A DNA stretch of 64,000 nt, taken from Hyaloscypha bicolor E. Its lineage: Eukaryota > Ascomycota > Leotiomycetes > Helotiales > Hyaloscyphaceae. A program made the position numbers and the translations under genes. A model generated the notes under the pieces. That model did not search any database, was not told where the DNA came from, and was given only the letters and a program-made list of their open reading frames with translations. Below, piece by piece: positions 10,657-23,700 of the stretch; position 1 is the stretch's first letter; every line of letters starts with the position of its first letter. The stretch spans positions 124,001-188,000 of the forward strand of contig NW_020194594.1 of NCBI RefSeq assembly GCF_002865645.1. Reading direction: 5' to 3'.

Positions 10657-11109
10657 TTAAAAATGCAGCCTTCTATCGACAGCCTGGCGGAAAGCAGCAT
10701 ATGGAGCCGAGCTAGGGCGAGCGTTAGGCCGGTACAATGCCACGCCACTCTCCAGCTTCAAACTGTGCTCGAACCCCTTCACCACCGTGCCGCCACCATA
10801 CTGCGCCTGGCCTGTAAACGTACTACTCAGTACCTTAACCAGCATTTCCGAGTCAACGACTTCCTTGCTCTTTTGGATCACGGGGGAGAAGCGCCTTTGA
10901 AGACCTACGATAGCGAGTTTGGGGGTGTGGAGTTTGGAAATGGAGAGAAGTTCGTATTCCTCTATGGCTTTATGAGCGCACTCAGGGGTGGAATTGTAGA
11001 TTGCAGGTGGTTTGGGAGTCATCTGAAGCATCAAGGCATGGGAAGTGAGATTTCGTGCCCAGCCCCGATTATACGAAAGCCTGATAAAACCAGCACGGAT
11101 TGGTGCCAT
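10657..11109 (-). CDS. Hypothetical protein (150 aa)
   Basis: ATG at 11,109; unrecognised family. The composition is that of a genuine globular protein (balanced K/E/R, for example IEEYELLSISKLHTPKLAI and SEMLVKVLSSTF), unlike the overlapping plus-strand frame, which is rich in Cys, His and Trp. It has no signal peptide, membrane segment or known motif. It could be one exon of a spliced gene. The choice between strands rests only on composition. Confidence 0.35.
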   Translation of the reverse strand: MAPIRAGFIRLSYNRGWARNLTSHALMLQMTPKPPAIYNSTPECAHKAIEEYELLSISKLHTPKLAIVGLQRRFSPVIQKSKEVVDSEMLVKVLSSTFTGQAQYGGGTVVKGFEHSLKLESGVALYRPNARPSSAPYAAFRQAVDRRLHF

Positions 11110-11491
11110 ATCTCTACGCTTATCGTCAAATATTGTCAGTAAGAAGCCGGAAAGAAGGTGACATTGGAATCTTCAAGCTGAAGTGACTGAAAGGGACTGA
11201 GAAATGTGGATCACGTTTGACCCTTGGTACTTGTTTAAGGGACAGCAGGCAGCGGAAGACACAAAAAAAACAACATTACAGGGCCAACCAACTGTGGTAG
11301 GATGACTTTTCCAAATATTTCCATCTTCAGGTACGCAATGGGGGTACTACTGCCGAAGCTGAGGAGGTGGGGAGGCAAGCCGAGTGATGTTCGGCAGGAG
11401 TGGGATGAGTGAAGCTGTTCACGACCGTTCGTCAATACGAGCGGTTTACTAATCGGGTAATATTGAGATCTCGGAAATAGCAAAAGCTTTA
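11110..11491. other. Intergenic region, transition to degenerate repeats
   Basis: No supported gene. Composition falls from ordinary to AT-rich toward the right end. Confidence 0.4.
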
Positions 11492-11845
11492 CTATACATG
11501 CCTCCCACTATATCTAGGCGCTCCTATAGCTATCCTAGCCCTTTTTGGTACCCTCCCCTTTACTTGATTACCTGATTCTCTAGTTCTAGCTCCATTTTCA
11601 CGTACTTGCTCCTTAGCTACTCTTCTTTTTACTCTCTCAGATATCCTTCTAGCTTTCTGAACTAATATAATTAAACTATAATTATTCTTCTTTATTAACG
11701 CTTTAGGAAGGGTGATTTTATTCTTTTTATGGGTTATACTAGTAGTAGGTAAGTTAGGATAAGTTAATTGAGAGGTGATTTTATTAAGGGTACTATATAG
11801 CCAGAGAGTAGTAAGCTCGCTATGCTTAGTAGCTAAGTAATAGCC
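11492..11845 (-). pseudogene. Open 117-codon remnant, possibly the C-terminal part of a decayed transposase
   Basis: On the minus strand a frame stays open from the stop at 11,848-11,846 to the TAG at 11,494-11,492, although the surroundings are partly RIP-mutated. It lacks an ATG. The product is basic, with the run SERVKRRVAKEQVRENGART followed by GRVPKRARIAIGAPRYSG. A Lys/Arg-rich coiled C-terminal tail like this is usual for fungal pogo/Fot1-type transposases, but no catalytic motif is visible, so the assignment is weak. Confidence 0.35.
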
Positions 11846-12143
11846 CTATTTTAATTAGCTTTTACTAAAAGTAAGGCTTATAAACCATATATCTTTAGAG
11901 TTTTTTTTCCAGAACTCTTACTAGAATTCTAGCTATTGCCGTACTAAATCTGTATTACTTTGGGATCTAAAGAATTATAATCTCTTGAATATTATACTTA
12001 ATATTACGCTCTGCCGCTTTACTAGTAAATTTAGCGTCACGTGACCGCGATGACGCATGCGACTTGTTGAAATTAGGGGCCTGAGGCCCCTAATAGGCTT
12101 AGTAAGCCCTGGAACCGAACGCTATGGGGCTGTGCACTAGCTT
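11846..12143. other. AT-rich repeat remnant followed by a GC-normal island
   Basis: 11,846-12,030 is AT-rich and looks like decayed transposon sequence continuing from the frame at 11,492. From about 12,035 the composition is normal, with a CACGTGAC motif and a hairpin. Confidence 0.45.
12072..12094. repeat. Perfect 10-bp hairpin
   Basis: ATTAGGGGCC-TGA-GGCCCCTAAT is a perfect 10-bp inverted repeat with a 3-nt loop, at the start of the GC-normal island. It could be the edge of an unrecognised element. Confidence 0.8.
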
Positions 12144-12287
12144 AATACCCTGTCCAGCTGGAATACCCTGTATAGCTGGAATACCCTGTACGGCTGGAAT
12201 ACCCTGTATAGCTGGAATACCCTGTACGGCTGGAATACCCTGTATAGCTGGAATACCATATACGGCTGGAATACCCTGTATAGCTGT
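12144..12287 (+). repeat. 18-bp minisatellite, 8 units
   Basis: Eight tandem copies of AATACCCTGTATAGCTGG. Units alternate between TATAG and TACGG at the variable position for most of the array, which suggests a 36-bp higher-order unit. The array is open in one frame (hexapeptide IPCTAG/IPCIAG), but no gene context supports translation. Confidence 0.9.
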
Positions 12288-12631
12288 AATCGGTTCAGCT
12301 GGTATAGGGATTTAGTACATGTGACTTAGGGGGTTCAGGGCTATATATACGGGCTACTTACTACTGTAGAACAGCAGTCAATTCAGTATCGTTTACTTGG
12401 TTTACATTGCAAGCACGTGACCCTAGCTATATTGCTTTAGCTAGTTCAACACGACTGGGGCTAGTATTTAGAACACCAAGCTCCCGCACTTACGAGCTTC
12501 CCTCCTTAGTTTAGAATCCTCGGAATAGAGCCACTCTACCTGCTTTCCAAGCCCAGAGCCCGGTCTCGTAATACTTAAGAGCTTTGGAATTTGCCCTCTT
12601 TACTATATTCTCTCTCTGTTTTTTTATATAC
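12288..12631. other. GC-normal stretch between minisatellite and RIP block
   Basis: No gene is supported. A TATA-like CTATATATAC (about 12,341) followed by a pyrimidine/CA-rich stretch resembles an LTR or promoter core, but I found no second copy in the window. It ends with ATAC (12,628-12,631), one half of the TSD of element E. Confidence 0.4.
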
Positions 12632-12934
12632 TGTGGGAGGGAAACTGTAATAAGACAAAAACCCATATAAAGTACACCAGAGCACAAAACGTGACTTGAT
12701 AGCAAAATAATAAATCAAAAGCGTAAATAGTAAAGCATAAATAGTATATAGTATATAAAAGCTCAATTAATTAAATACTTATAAGGGATTATTCTCTAAG
12801 TCTATAGAAAAACTAGCTTTCTTATATAATTTCCGCAAGTTATATATAAAAGGCTATAGCCTTTACTATATAACCTAAATCTCAAAACCGCTAAAATAAT
12901 ATAATTTTTAATAAGTATAGCCTGCTATATTACA
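12632..12934 (-). repeat. LTR of element E (probable 3' LTR)
   Basis: It reads TGTGGGAGGGAAACTG on the plus strand and ends ...TATATTACA. It aligns without visible length change to the solo LTR (2758-3060, inverted) and to the LTR at 32,760. It is moderately RIP-mutated; a few GC-bearing words such as the first 12 bases survive. Confidence 0.82.
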
Positions 12935-15900
12935 TCCGATCCCCTATTTATTTATACTTGTTCCCTAAGTACCAAAAATAATAGAAAAATTCTACTTAGA
13001 GTTCGAAATAATAAAATATTCAAGATCTTCCTCTATTAGTTAATCTAATTTCTCCTCCGTATACCTAAAATAAGACTTATTACCCTTAAATAGTCTTATT
13101 TCATATTTCCGAACTTGCTTAAAGATAATCCGAATCCGCTTAGCTATATTCTTATACTAAATCTAATATAGTTCTCTATATTAATTAGTATCCGCCTTTA
13201 ATTATTATTTAATTTCTACCTTTATTACAGGATATTAAAGAGGCTTATTATAGTAAATTATATTATAAATTATACTAATATACTTCAAATAAATAGCTTT
13301 TTCGAATTTCGTATTATCTATTATATTTTTAAATTAACTTTTAGTAAGAGGAGAAAGCTCTAGATAAGAGGCTTTAATAACCTTATAGAAGACTTTATTT
13401 TCGTATATTCTATCCTTAATAATAACTAGACTTATTAGAACTATAATAAAAGGCCTATTAAATAGCAAATTATTATTAAGCTATTCTTTAACTTATATAT
13501 TATCTAAGAATTAATACTTTCCTATAATTCCAGACTTATAGATTACCTAGCTAAAAGCATTTATTTATCTAGTTAAATAGACTATATTCAAAGTCTTTTC
13601 TTCTATTATCTTTAGTAAATACTTACTTATTTCCTTAGCTATTTCTAGCTTAAATTTATTAGAAATAAAGAAGTAATTAATATCTTTAAAGAACTTCTTA
13701 TTAAAGATAGTAGCCTTCTTATAGTCTATAAGGAAAATATAGCTAATATTCCGATATTCTTTATTAAGATAGAATTCGCTATTTAAAGCTTTAGTAATAG
13801 CTAGATCTTTAGTATTATTTTTATACTAATTATAATTAATATTTCTAGAAGTAAAGTATTAGGCTAGCTAAGGGTAAATAACTAGATAAATAGGGTACTT
13901 ATTTAATATCTCGTAAAATCCGAGCTATATTAATAGATCTATTATTAAAAGTTAAGAGGCTAAAGTAAAATAACTATTACTAAGATCTTTATATATTAAT
14001 ATATTATTTTTTCGGAAATAAAACTATAATATTTCTATTCCTCTATTAAGAGTTCTTGAATACTAAGCTTTTTAATTTACTTTAAATAATTCTTCTTATA
14101 AATATAGCTATTTATACCTAGATTAATAGTACTAGATTCAGGAATAGGAACTATAGTATTAAATTAGAACTATAAATTAGGGCGGAATTAATTAGAAATA
14201 CGGTACTTATATTTATATTACTTAATTTCCTAGGTTTTAAAAAAGAAATTCCATATTTCCTTATTTATTTAAGTAATGGAAATATATTTCTTATTTTTAG
14301 TAACTTTATAAATCTTAGTAACTAGCTTTAGAATATTCTTAATATCTCGCATATTAATAGAGAAAATATTAGCAAGTTACTAAATATATCCTATATAAGA
14401 AGCTTTAAGGAATTTATTATTAATCCTATAATATTCTTACTTATAAATAGGTTTTATAATACTACTATATATTTCCTTAAAAGTATATTTATCTTACTAA
14501 GTAAGTATTAACTTCTATTTAGTTAGTATTTTATAAATATACTAAATGCCTTTATTAAGTTCTCTGAACTTAATATCCTTAGTTTTTTACTTCTTGGTTC
14601 TAAATATAATTACGGAAATCTTTCTAGATAATATTTTTCTTTTTAGAATAAAGGATTTCTCTTTACTTTTCTTTATTTTACTAATCTTATACTTAGTCTA
14701 ATACTCAGATTTCTACTATTTATTAAAAGCTTTAGGCTTAGTTTACTTTCTATTCTTGCCAGGTTCTTTTTATCTAGTTATACTAGTTCTACTAGCCTTA
14801 CTAGTAGTTTTCTTACTAGGCTTTATTAAATTAGCTTTATTTTTCTTAGCTAGATCTAATTAAGTTAAAGCTAAAATTATAATAGGAGCCTATTCTTTAG
14901 GCTTATCTTAGAAAGCAGGAAAAGGCTTATTACTATAAACTTCTTTAATTAGGATTCCGGAAGTATTAAAGATATATTATTTAGCCTTAAGATTATTAGC
15001 TAATAGTAGCTTAAACTCTAATTCTTTAGGTTCCGAAATAGCTTTAATATACTTAAATATTTTAATAATATCTAATTTAATAAATATACTAGTATTTTAA
15101 TACTTCTTATCCTTAATATACTTTAAAATAGCTTTATTAATTAACTAAATAGCTTTATATACTAAAGCTTTTATCTTAAAAAAAAGTATAATTTCTTATA
15201 GATATTTTTACTAAGATTATTATAAATATTATTAATATATTAGCTAAAAGCTTTATTATATAATATAATTCTATTCTGATTCTTAGTTTCTAGATTATTT
15301 ACTATAATCTTAATCTTATTAAGCTTCTCTTATTTACCTTTAGAAATGCCTTTAATAATATTCTCGAATTTTCTATTATTAGCTTAATAGTTCTTTAGCT
15401 CTTTCTTAGTTAATTCTAGTCTAGTTTTGTTTCTAATAAAGGTCTTTTATTTTAAGAGCTTATTATATATATTATTTAGTTTATTTAGGATATTTATATT
15501 AAATTCGGTAATTATAGCTATCTTTTCTAATATTAGTAAGCCTTCTATAACTACCCAAACTTCTTTAATACTCTAAACTTTAATACTATTAATTTATAGG
15601 CTTTTAATAATATTATAGCTTATAAGAACTAGCTATTATATTTTACTAGCTTAAGAAATTTATACTTTGGCTATTTTATTATTCTTAATAAGTTATAAAG
15701 ATATTATTAATATAATAGTTATAAATTATAGAGTTAAAGGTTTTTGAAATTATAAGAATTTCTTTTAAGTATATTTTAAAATAAAAAATAAATTGAAATA
15801 ATCTTAAATTATATAAAAGTATTATATATATTCGAGTTTTTCTTTCTTTCTAGTAAGAAAACAAAGCTAAAATAGTAGTATATATAATAGAGAAAGTAAG

Positions 15901-18900
15901 TATAATAAATTAGATATATTTAAGGTAATATAATTATAAATTAGAGATAATTATAGAAGGTAAAATATAAAGTTAAACTTCTATTATAGAAAAAAATATA
16001 AATATATATATTTAAGGAAATATAATTAAGGAAATAATTAAGGCAGGTTAAACTAAATAGTAATAATAGAGAAATAAGAAAGTAATATAATAGAAATATA
16101 AATATAATAATAGTATCTAAAATATTAGAATATAAAAAGAAATAATGAAAATTTTATAATATAAATATATTCTAATTTCTTATTTATTTAGAGATATTTC
16201 TATTAACTTAAAGAATAATATAAAAGAAGGGAAATAATATAGGAAATATATAAAAGGTAAGATATATAAATATACTAAAGATATTAGGAAAATATAAAAT
16301 AAGTATTAATAGAAAAAAAGTCAAAATAATAGAATTAAGAAATAATTTAGAATAAGATATTATTTCTTTTAAAACTAATTCGTATTTCTTCCGAAAGCTA
16401 ATTATATTTATTTAGTACTTATTAAAATCGACTTTATATAATATAAAACTATTTAATTAGTTAGAACTTTAAAATTATATTTATATTTATAAAAGTAATA
16501 CTAAAAGTATTAAAATATATAAAAAGAAAAATTATAAGATAATATAAATAGGGTTTATAATACTATTATTAAATTTAAAATAGTTAATATAAAATATAAA
16601 AAGATTAGATATTCCGAATTAGTATTAAAAATATAGGAATTATTTAGATAATATTTAATAATAAGAAATAGATTAATAATAAGAATTAGTAAATTATATT
16701 AGCTTTTTAAAAAAGTAACTAGTTTCTAGTAATAAAATAGTATTATAGTTAGAGAAAGAATTCTATATAGGAGAAGTTTTTTATAGAAATAGAAATATAT
16801 AATATACTAACTAAGCTTTAATATATACTTTTAAAATAGTTATAGTATATACCTTAAATATAGCTATAAGTATATAGGAAAAGAAATAGGTTTTCTAGTA
16901 TAAGATAGGCTTTAAATAAATAAATCTAGTTTATTTAATATCTAAAAAATTCCTAGAATTATATATTATTAAATATTTTTAGAAATAACTATTAGATTTA
17001 ATAAGGTTTTTCTTTTCTCTTATAGGACTTCTAGTTTAGCTATTCTAATTATATATAACTTCTAATTAGAAAGTTTATTTAGATATTATAAGGAAACTTA
17101 TAATAGTAGTTTAAATTAAAGTTAAGATCTATAAATATTATAATTAAGCTTTAGACTAGTATAAGCCATAAGAATAGCTAGTTAAAAAGGCAAGTAATAC
17201 TTTTAAAAGATTTCTAGTTTAGTAAAATATATATAAAAGGCTCTCTTTTTTCTTTTCTTTTCTCTTTATCTCTAAATATAGTTACTATTTATTATTATAA
17301 TTCGGAGTTAAGAATTCGTAAAATAATTTCTTAATTTCTTATTTATTTTTATATTAAAAGAAATACTTTATATTTAATTCTCAAGATCTAATAATAGAAT
17401 TTTATATATTAAGAATATTATCTAATAATAATAATTAGATAATAATAAGAAATAAGTAATAATAAAGTTTATCTAATTTCTAGAATAGTAGTTTAATAAT
17501 AATATTTTTTAAAAGTTATAAATAATAGTTAGAAGAAAAAATAAAAGATATATAAAAAATTAAAAATAATAAGCTTTATTTCAGGTTAGGAAAAGCTTTT
17601 ATTATTAAATACTTTCTTCTAGTTTTTTATAAAAGAAATATACTTTACTTTTTCTAATTCTAGTAATTCTAGAATATATATAATAATACTAGTAGCTTTC
17701 TTAATTTCCTAAATACTATTTTACTTATAATACTTTATAACTACTTTTTTTTCTAGTTCTATATCTATCTTAAAATATTTATTTACAGATATATACTTAC
17801 TATTAACTTTATTTTTAGGGAAATACCAGAATTTATTTCTTTTAATAAATTACTTAAATTAATTCCCGATATATATTCTTTAGAATATAATACTATTAAG
17901 TTCTTCTAGTATATAATATCCTTTTAATTAATCTATATATCTTATTTTATATAGGCTAAGCTAGTAATATAATAGCTTTATATTTCTTAACTTGTCTTAA
18001 TTTATTAATTTAATATTATATATAAGAACCAGATTTTTTTCGGAAATAGACTTTAAATAAATCTAATAAATAATATTAAATTACTCTTTTCTTTTTTAAT
18101 ATTATTTATTCTTTTTTATTCTGGCTTCTTTAATATCTTTATTTCTTATTTATATTTATTTTATATATATTTCCAGAAGCGTTTTCCTATTATAAACTTT
18201 ATTTTATCTAAGTATTCTCTAAGTTAGAAAGTATATTTTAATAAATAATATAGCTTCTTTACTATAAATTATATAAAAGAAAATAAATCCAGTTAGTTTA
18301 TATATAGTAACTCGATTAGTAAATAAAATAAATAGTAATAAATTTATCTAAGGCTTCTTTTTATTTATTATAAGTATAATAAGTATTTAAATAATTAATT
18401 AATATTTTTTTTAATTATACTATTTTCCTTGAAGTTATAGGCTAAAATAATAATTCTATTAATTTCTAGCTTATTAAATTCTTAAATTACTACTTTTTTA
18501 AATTCTAATTTACTATTTATCTTAAGTTATTTAAATAAACTATATTTATAAATAATTTCTTCCTAAATAAACTTAGTAATCTTCTTACTAGTTAGGTTTT
18601 TTAAAAATCTAGCCTTAACCTATTCTGAGAAGTTATTTCTAGTAATAACTAATAAGTTATATTCTTTATAATCTAGTAGTTTAATTATATTAATTCTAAG
18701 GTAATAGAAAAGAAATATAGCTTTTATTAAATATAGCTTTTATTAAATATAGCTTTTATTAAATATAGCTTTTATTAAATATAGCTTTTATTAAATATAG
18801 AACTTCTTTTTATTTTCTTTTAGTTTTATACTAATAAATCTTATAAATATTAATATATTTCTATATATAGTTATAATAATTTTCCTAGTAATAATAACTA

Positions 18901-19111
18901 GCTATTAAGTAAAAGATATTCTTTTTTCTTATATATCTAATCTTATTATATAGCTTTTTAATAATAATTTTCCTTTATTTTAATTATTAATAATAAGCTA
19001 AGGCAGATATATTTTAAATATAACTCTTTATAGTAACTAATCTCTTATATTATAATTTAAAGCTTTTTTTATTTAATTTTTAAAACTTGATTCTAGATAT
19101 TTCTTTTAGTC
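12935..19111 (-). pseudogene. Left internal half of element E: decayed minus-strand reading frames
   Basis: About 6.2 kb, very AT-rich. On the minus strand, 13,000-13,900 reads as a long frame with few stops, for example IFLIDYKKATIFNKKFFKDI and VIKASYLELSPLTKS. 14,700-15,000 reads as a Lys/Ser/Thr-rich linker and 15,200-15,600 as a helical, Asn/Lys-rich stretch. Most interruptions are TAA/TAG, as expected from RIP of CAA/CAG/TGG. I do not recognise the protein. A pentameric 16-bp tandem repeat lies at 18,721-18,800. TAGTC at 19,107-19,111 is the left copy of the duplication made by element A. Confidence 0.5.
18721..18800 (+). repeat. 16-bp tandem repeat, 5 units
   Basis: Five exact copies of CTTTTATTAAATATAG inside the RIP-mutated left half of element E. 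Exact identity in mutated DNA suggests that the array expanded after, or independently of, the mutation. Confidence 0.9.
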
Positions 19112-19414
19112 TATAAGGCACGTAATAGCAGGGTAATACACAAGTAGTTAAGGTAAGTAAGCTACGGAGTAATACTTGCAAGTATAACTGATTCCAAGAA
19201 TTAATTCCAACAAGAGACTAATTAATGCCCCTTTCAAAGCTAGAAGCGTCTCCCTATATATTCCCTAGTACTTAGCCAGGCATGCAAAGCCCTTTACTTA
19301 ATTAGGAAATCCCATGCGATCCATATGATTCCGATTGCAAGCTATACCCAAAATAGGAAACTAGATCTATAATATCTAATACCTGTCTATACGCCATTAC
19401 ATATACCTATTATA
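19112..19414 (-). repeat. 3' LTR of element A
   Basis: 303 bp, the least mutated of the four LTRs of this family: it keeps words such as GCATGCAAAGCC and CCCATGCGATCC that are TA-rich in the partner. Differences from 25,802-26,104 are nearly all C/T and G/A. Confidence 0.88.
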
Positions 19415-20781
19415 TTAACTCCCCCTCTGGGCCCTTATTTCCAAGAGGCCTGGGAAAACTACAAATAGCTTTACAAATATCCCCCTGAAACTTTCCTGGC
19501 CGCTAGCTTTCTCTAAAGACTCCCTATAATTACCCTATTATTATACCAGGTAATAGAGTTAAGGATATAGTTTACTAACCCTTCCTAGCTAGTTTGCAAA
19601 TTGCCTCTAGCGATTCCCCCTCATAAAGGTAGTACGAATATAGTATATACTATTAGATATAAAGCTTATCCGATCTCCTAATTAGTTCGTAAATCCCAAC
19701 TTAGCCTCTATTTGCGAATAAATTATTACTCTATAGGCCCAAGAGCTTGGAAAAGTTAATCTGATCTTCTGGTTTATTTATAAATCCTTTCTTTGGAATT
19801 TTCTGGGTATTTCTGGTATAGAGCCGGTTCCGAATTCGTAATTACTATTTGGGAAGAGGGTATTATAAAAAGGCCTCTCTTTTTCCACTAACTAACCTTT
19901 CTTTTCCTTAATTATAATATTATACCTAGCTTCTCTTTATCCCTTGCCTTTCTTCTTTAAGCCTTCTTTAAGCTCCTTTAAGCTCCTTTAAGCCTTATTT
20001 AAGCTTTATTTAAGTTCCTTTCTAATTTCCTCTTCTACTTCTTTATTTATTAAGATAAATACTTCTCTTAGTACTTATTAGCCTATTACTACCCGTTTGA
20101 CTAATACTCCTATATCCTTAATTTGCCCTTACTATCTTTAATATTCTAAGAATATTACCAAGTTTCCCGACCTCACTTATATTAAGAGTAATAATTACTC
20201 GGTATATAATTATTACCGCTCTAAGAATAAGAAGTATAATCCTATAAGTTATAAATTTCTTCTTTTATTCCTTATTCTAATACTATTTAAGGTTTCTCAA
20301 GCATATATAATATGGTTAAACTGCCTTTTTTAAGCCATTAATATATATAAGTATCTTCCTTATCCTTTGCCCGAAAGAAAGAAGGCTATTACTGCCTTTT
20401 TTCTATACTAAACTATATATATTTCTCGTATTAAAGCTATTATTTGAGGCTAACGGATTTCCCTAATAATCCAAGAAATAAGTTAAGTAATTCTCACTAG
20501 CTTAGTGCAAGTATAAAGTACTCTTAATAATATGGTTAATATTCTTTAGTATTAAGTAAGCTTACTTCTTCCTCGTTTCTTGCTAATAGCTAATAGCTTT
20601 ATAGGCTAATTTGCTACCTGTTTCTCGAGAGAATCCTAATAAGGATAATAATAAGGATAGTAGAGAGTAGTCGCAAGAGTAAAATATTTATAGGATACAG
20701 AAATTAGAGTTTTTAATAATTTTTATATAGTTTTTCCAAGAATAAATATATAGTTTTTTAATAGTTTCCTAATAAAAGCGT

Positions 20782-23700
20782 TTATCTTTTATGCCTCTAT
20801 TTGGCTAATAGTATTATAATATTACTCTTTTTCAAGTATTCTTGTAATTCTTGAGCTATATTCTCCAGATTACTTAGTAGTTCCCATATATTATCCGCTA
20901 GTAAGTAGCCCTTCTAATAAATGAGATACTCTCTTCCTTTTCTGCCCTCTTTATAGGCCATAATAGATTCTATTTCGAATTCCTCTTTGCCCTCGATCTT
21001 GACCGGCTCTGGTTCTACTATAATACTAGCTTGCGGGTATTATGGTTCTAAGAGGGAAATATAGAAAATATTATGGATCTAATATAATAGCGGTAATTTC
21101 AAGTAGTATACCTATCTATATATTCCTATAACTTCCAGAACTTTAAAAGGGCCGAGATATCTATTCGCTAGCTTTATACTAGGTCATAGCTATTAAATAT
21201 TCTTTATATAAAGCATGACTTTATTATATATCTTGAATTCCTTATTAATATATTTCTTATTATAGTACTTTTTCTATATATCTACTATTTCTTGCTATTA
21301 TTTCTCTAGTGCCTCCCGTTTTACTTAAATCCTTTATACTCTTTCCTATATTACTAGTACCCCTTCTTCTGGAATATTATCCTTAATATATAGTTTAATA
21401 CTGGGATGGAATTCATATAAGATATAGAATAGGAATATTCCTATTATTAAATATATAGAGTTATTATATGTAAATTCTATAAGAGTAAGCTTTACTACCT
21501 AGTTATTCTATTAGTAGCTAGTATAGTACCTCAAATATTATTCTAGAGTTTGGTTTAGATTCTTTGTTTATTTATTAGTTTATGGGTAAAATACTATACT
21601 TAGCTATTATTAAATCTTTAAGTAGAAATACAGACTTAACTAGAACTTACTTATAAAAACAGATCCTCTATTAGAGATTATATCTATAGGCGTGCCAAAG
21701 TCTTTAATAATATGGTATATAAATAGCTCTACTAGCTCAAGAGCCGAGACCTTTTTAGTAGTCGGAATATATTATATTATTTTCGTATATCTATTAATAA
21801 TAATAAGTATAGAATTATATACTTTACTATAAAACCTAAAAGGGGGCAGTCCCGTAATAAAGTCTATAGTAATTTCTTGCTATGGCTTAGAGGAGAGGAG
21901 AAATAAACTAAGTATATTATATAGCAGATATCTCTTTACCTTAGTCTATTAATATATAAGACAAGTTCTAATATAGTCTTTTATATTCTTTCTTATATTT
22001 TGCCAGAAGTACTTTCTCTAGAGGATCTCTAGTATCTTACTAGTACCAAAATACCTACCTATAGAATTATTATAGTTAGCTTATAATAATTCTTTTTTAA
22101 GAGGCAGCTTATTTGGTATATAAATAGCGCCCTAATATCTTAATAACCCAGATATATTAAGTTCCCAAGTCTTAATAGCTCTAGTAAAGGTTCTTTTTAA
22201 GAACTATTTATACTACTAGTATTATACTAATAGATTAAGCCTTTAGTACTATAATAGTAATTCAAGTAATATCTCTCTGCTTTTCTCGTATACTATTTCG
22301 GACCCAGCTACCCATATAGCTAGAATCCATAGTATATACTATTTATAACCAGCTATACTAGTAATAGGCTCAAGTAGTAGTATCTCCGGTACTATTCCGT
22401 TACTAAAATAGACTTCCTCTTTAGAATTCCTTAGTATCTCACTAATCGAGAAGTGCCTACCTTCTCTTTTCTGGGCCTTATATTACGGTATTATAGGGAT
22501 AGTATAGCGTCCTATTACCGCTATCTATAGGATTCTCTATTCTGTATTCTATAGCTTATTATAAAATATAGGTAATAAAGTATCTTTATTTATATCTACT
22601 ATAAAGTCTGGCCTCCTTAATAGCCCATTAGCGGAATTATTATACTCTGGCCGGTACTCTAAGACAAAGTTAAAGGCAGCTAGCTCCTTTGCCTATCTTA
22701 TCTATTAACTATTTAGTTTTCTCTTAGTTATAAAGTATTTCAAATTATTATAATCTGTCTTAATAATAATAGTATACCGGGTATATACTAGGTAATACTA
22801 CCAAGTACGGAATACTAGAATAATGGCCAAGAGTTCAGAGTTATATATCTTATATTTACTCTTAATTATAGTTATCTTTTTTAAATAGAAAATAATAGGG
22901 TATTACCTGGCTTCTACCTCTTTACTAAAGAGCTAGGAAATTATACTTATAATTATAAATCCTGAAGTATTCGTTTCTATATAAATCTTTAAGGCTAGGT
23001 CAAAATAATAAAGAATTAGTACTATTATAAATATAATTTATAGCTTCCTAAAAGCCTTATTTACCTCATCCGTCTAGCTAAACTAATATAGTAGTTTTCC
23101 GCTAGTTTTTAGTAAATTAGTTAACCCTTTTACTACCCTGGAATATCTATAAATAAACCTCTAGTAAAAGTTAGTAAAATCCAGGAATACTTGGACTTCT
23201 CGGATATTATTTTTTGGGGCCGGCTATTTCCTAATAGCTATAACCCGGCTAGCCTCTATTTCTATATTATCTGGGCTAATTATAAATCCCAGAAACTCTA
23301 TTCTCTCTATATTAAACTCGTATTTTGCCAAGTTTATAAAGAGCTAGTATTACTATAACTACTCGAGTATATATCGGACTACTATTATATACTATTCTAG
23401 GTTCTCTAAATAAATTAAAATATTATCTAGATAGACTATATAAATAATGTCTATAAGGCCCACTAATATATAGTTAATATATGCCTGAAATATTACCGGA
23501 GTATTAGATAGTTTAAAGGATATAATATAGTACTCAAAATATCTATAGTATATTCGGAATACTATCTTTTACTTATTACTTTCCCGTATTTATAACTAAT
23601 AGTAAGTATTTTTTAAGTCTAGCTTTATATATACCTTTGCTTTATAAAGCCTGTCTATTATCTTACTAATAAGTAGTAATGGCATTTAGTTCTTAATAAT

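Noticed and set aside
10264..11142. Plus-strand open frame of 292 codons
   Set aside because: It overlaps a minus-strand frame with more protein-like composition. The plus product is rich in Cys, His and Trp, has no recognisable domain, and looks like the shadow of the other strand.
12124..12315. Open frame across the minisatellite (hexapeptide repeat)
   Set aside because: An 18-bp repeat is automatically open if its unit lacks stops. There is no start context, domain or neighbouring exon to support translation.
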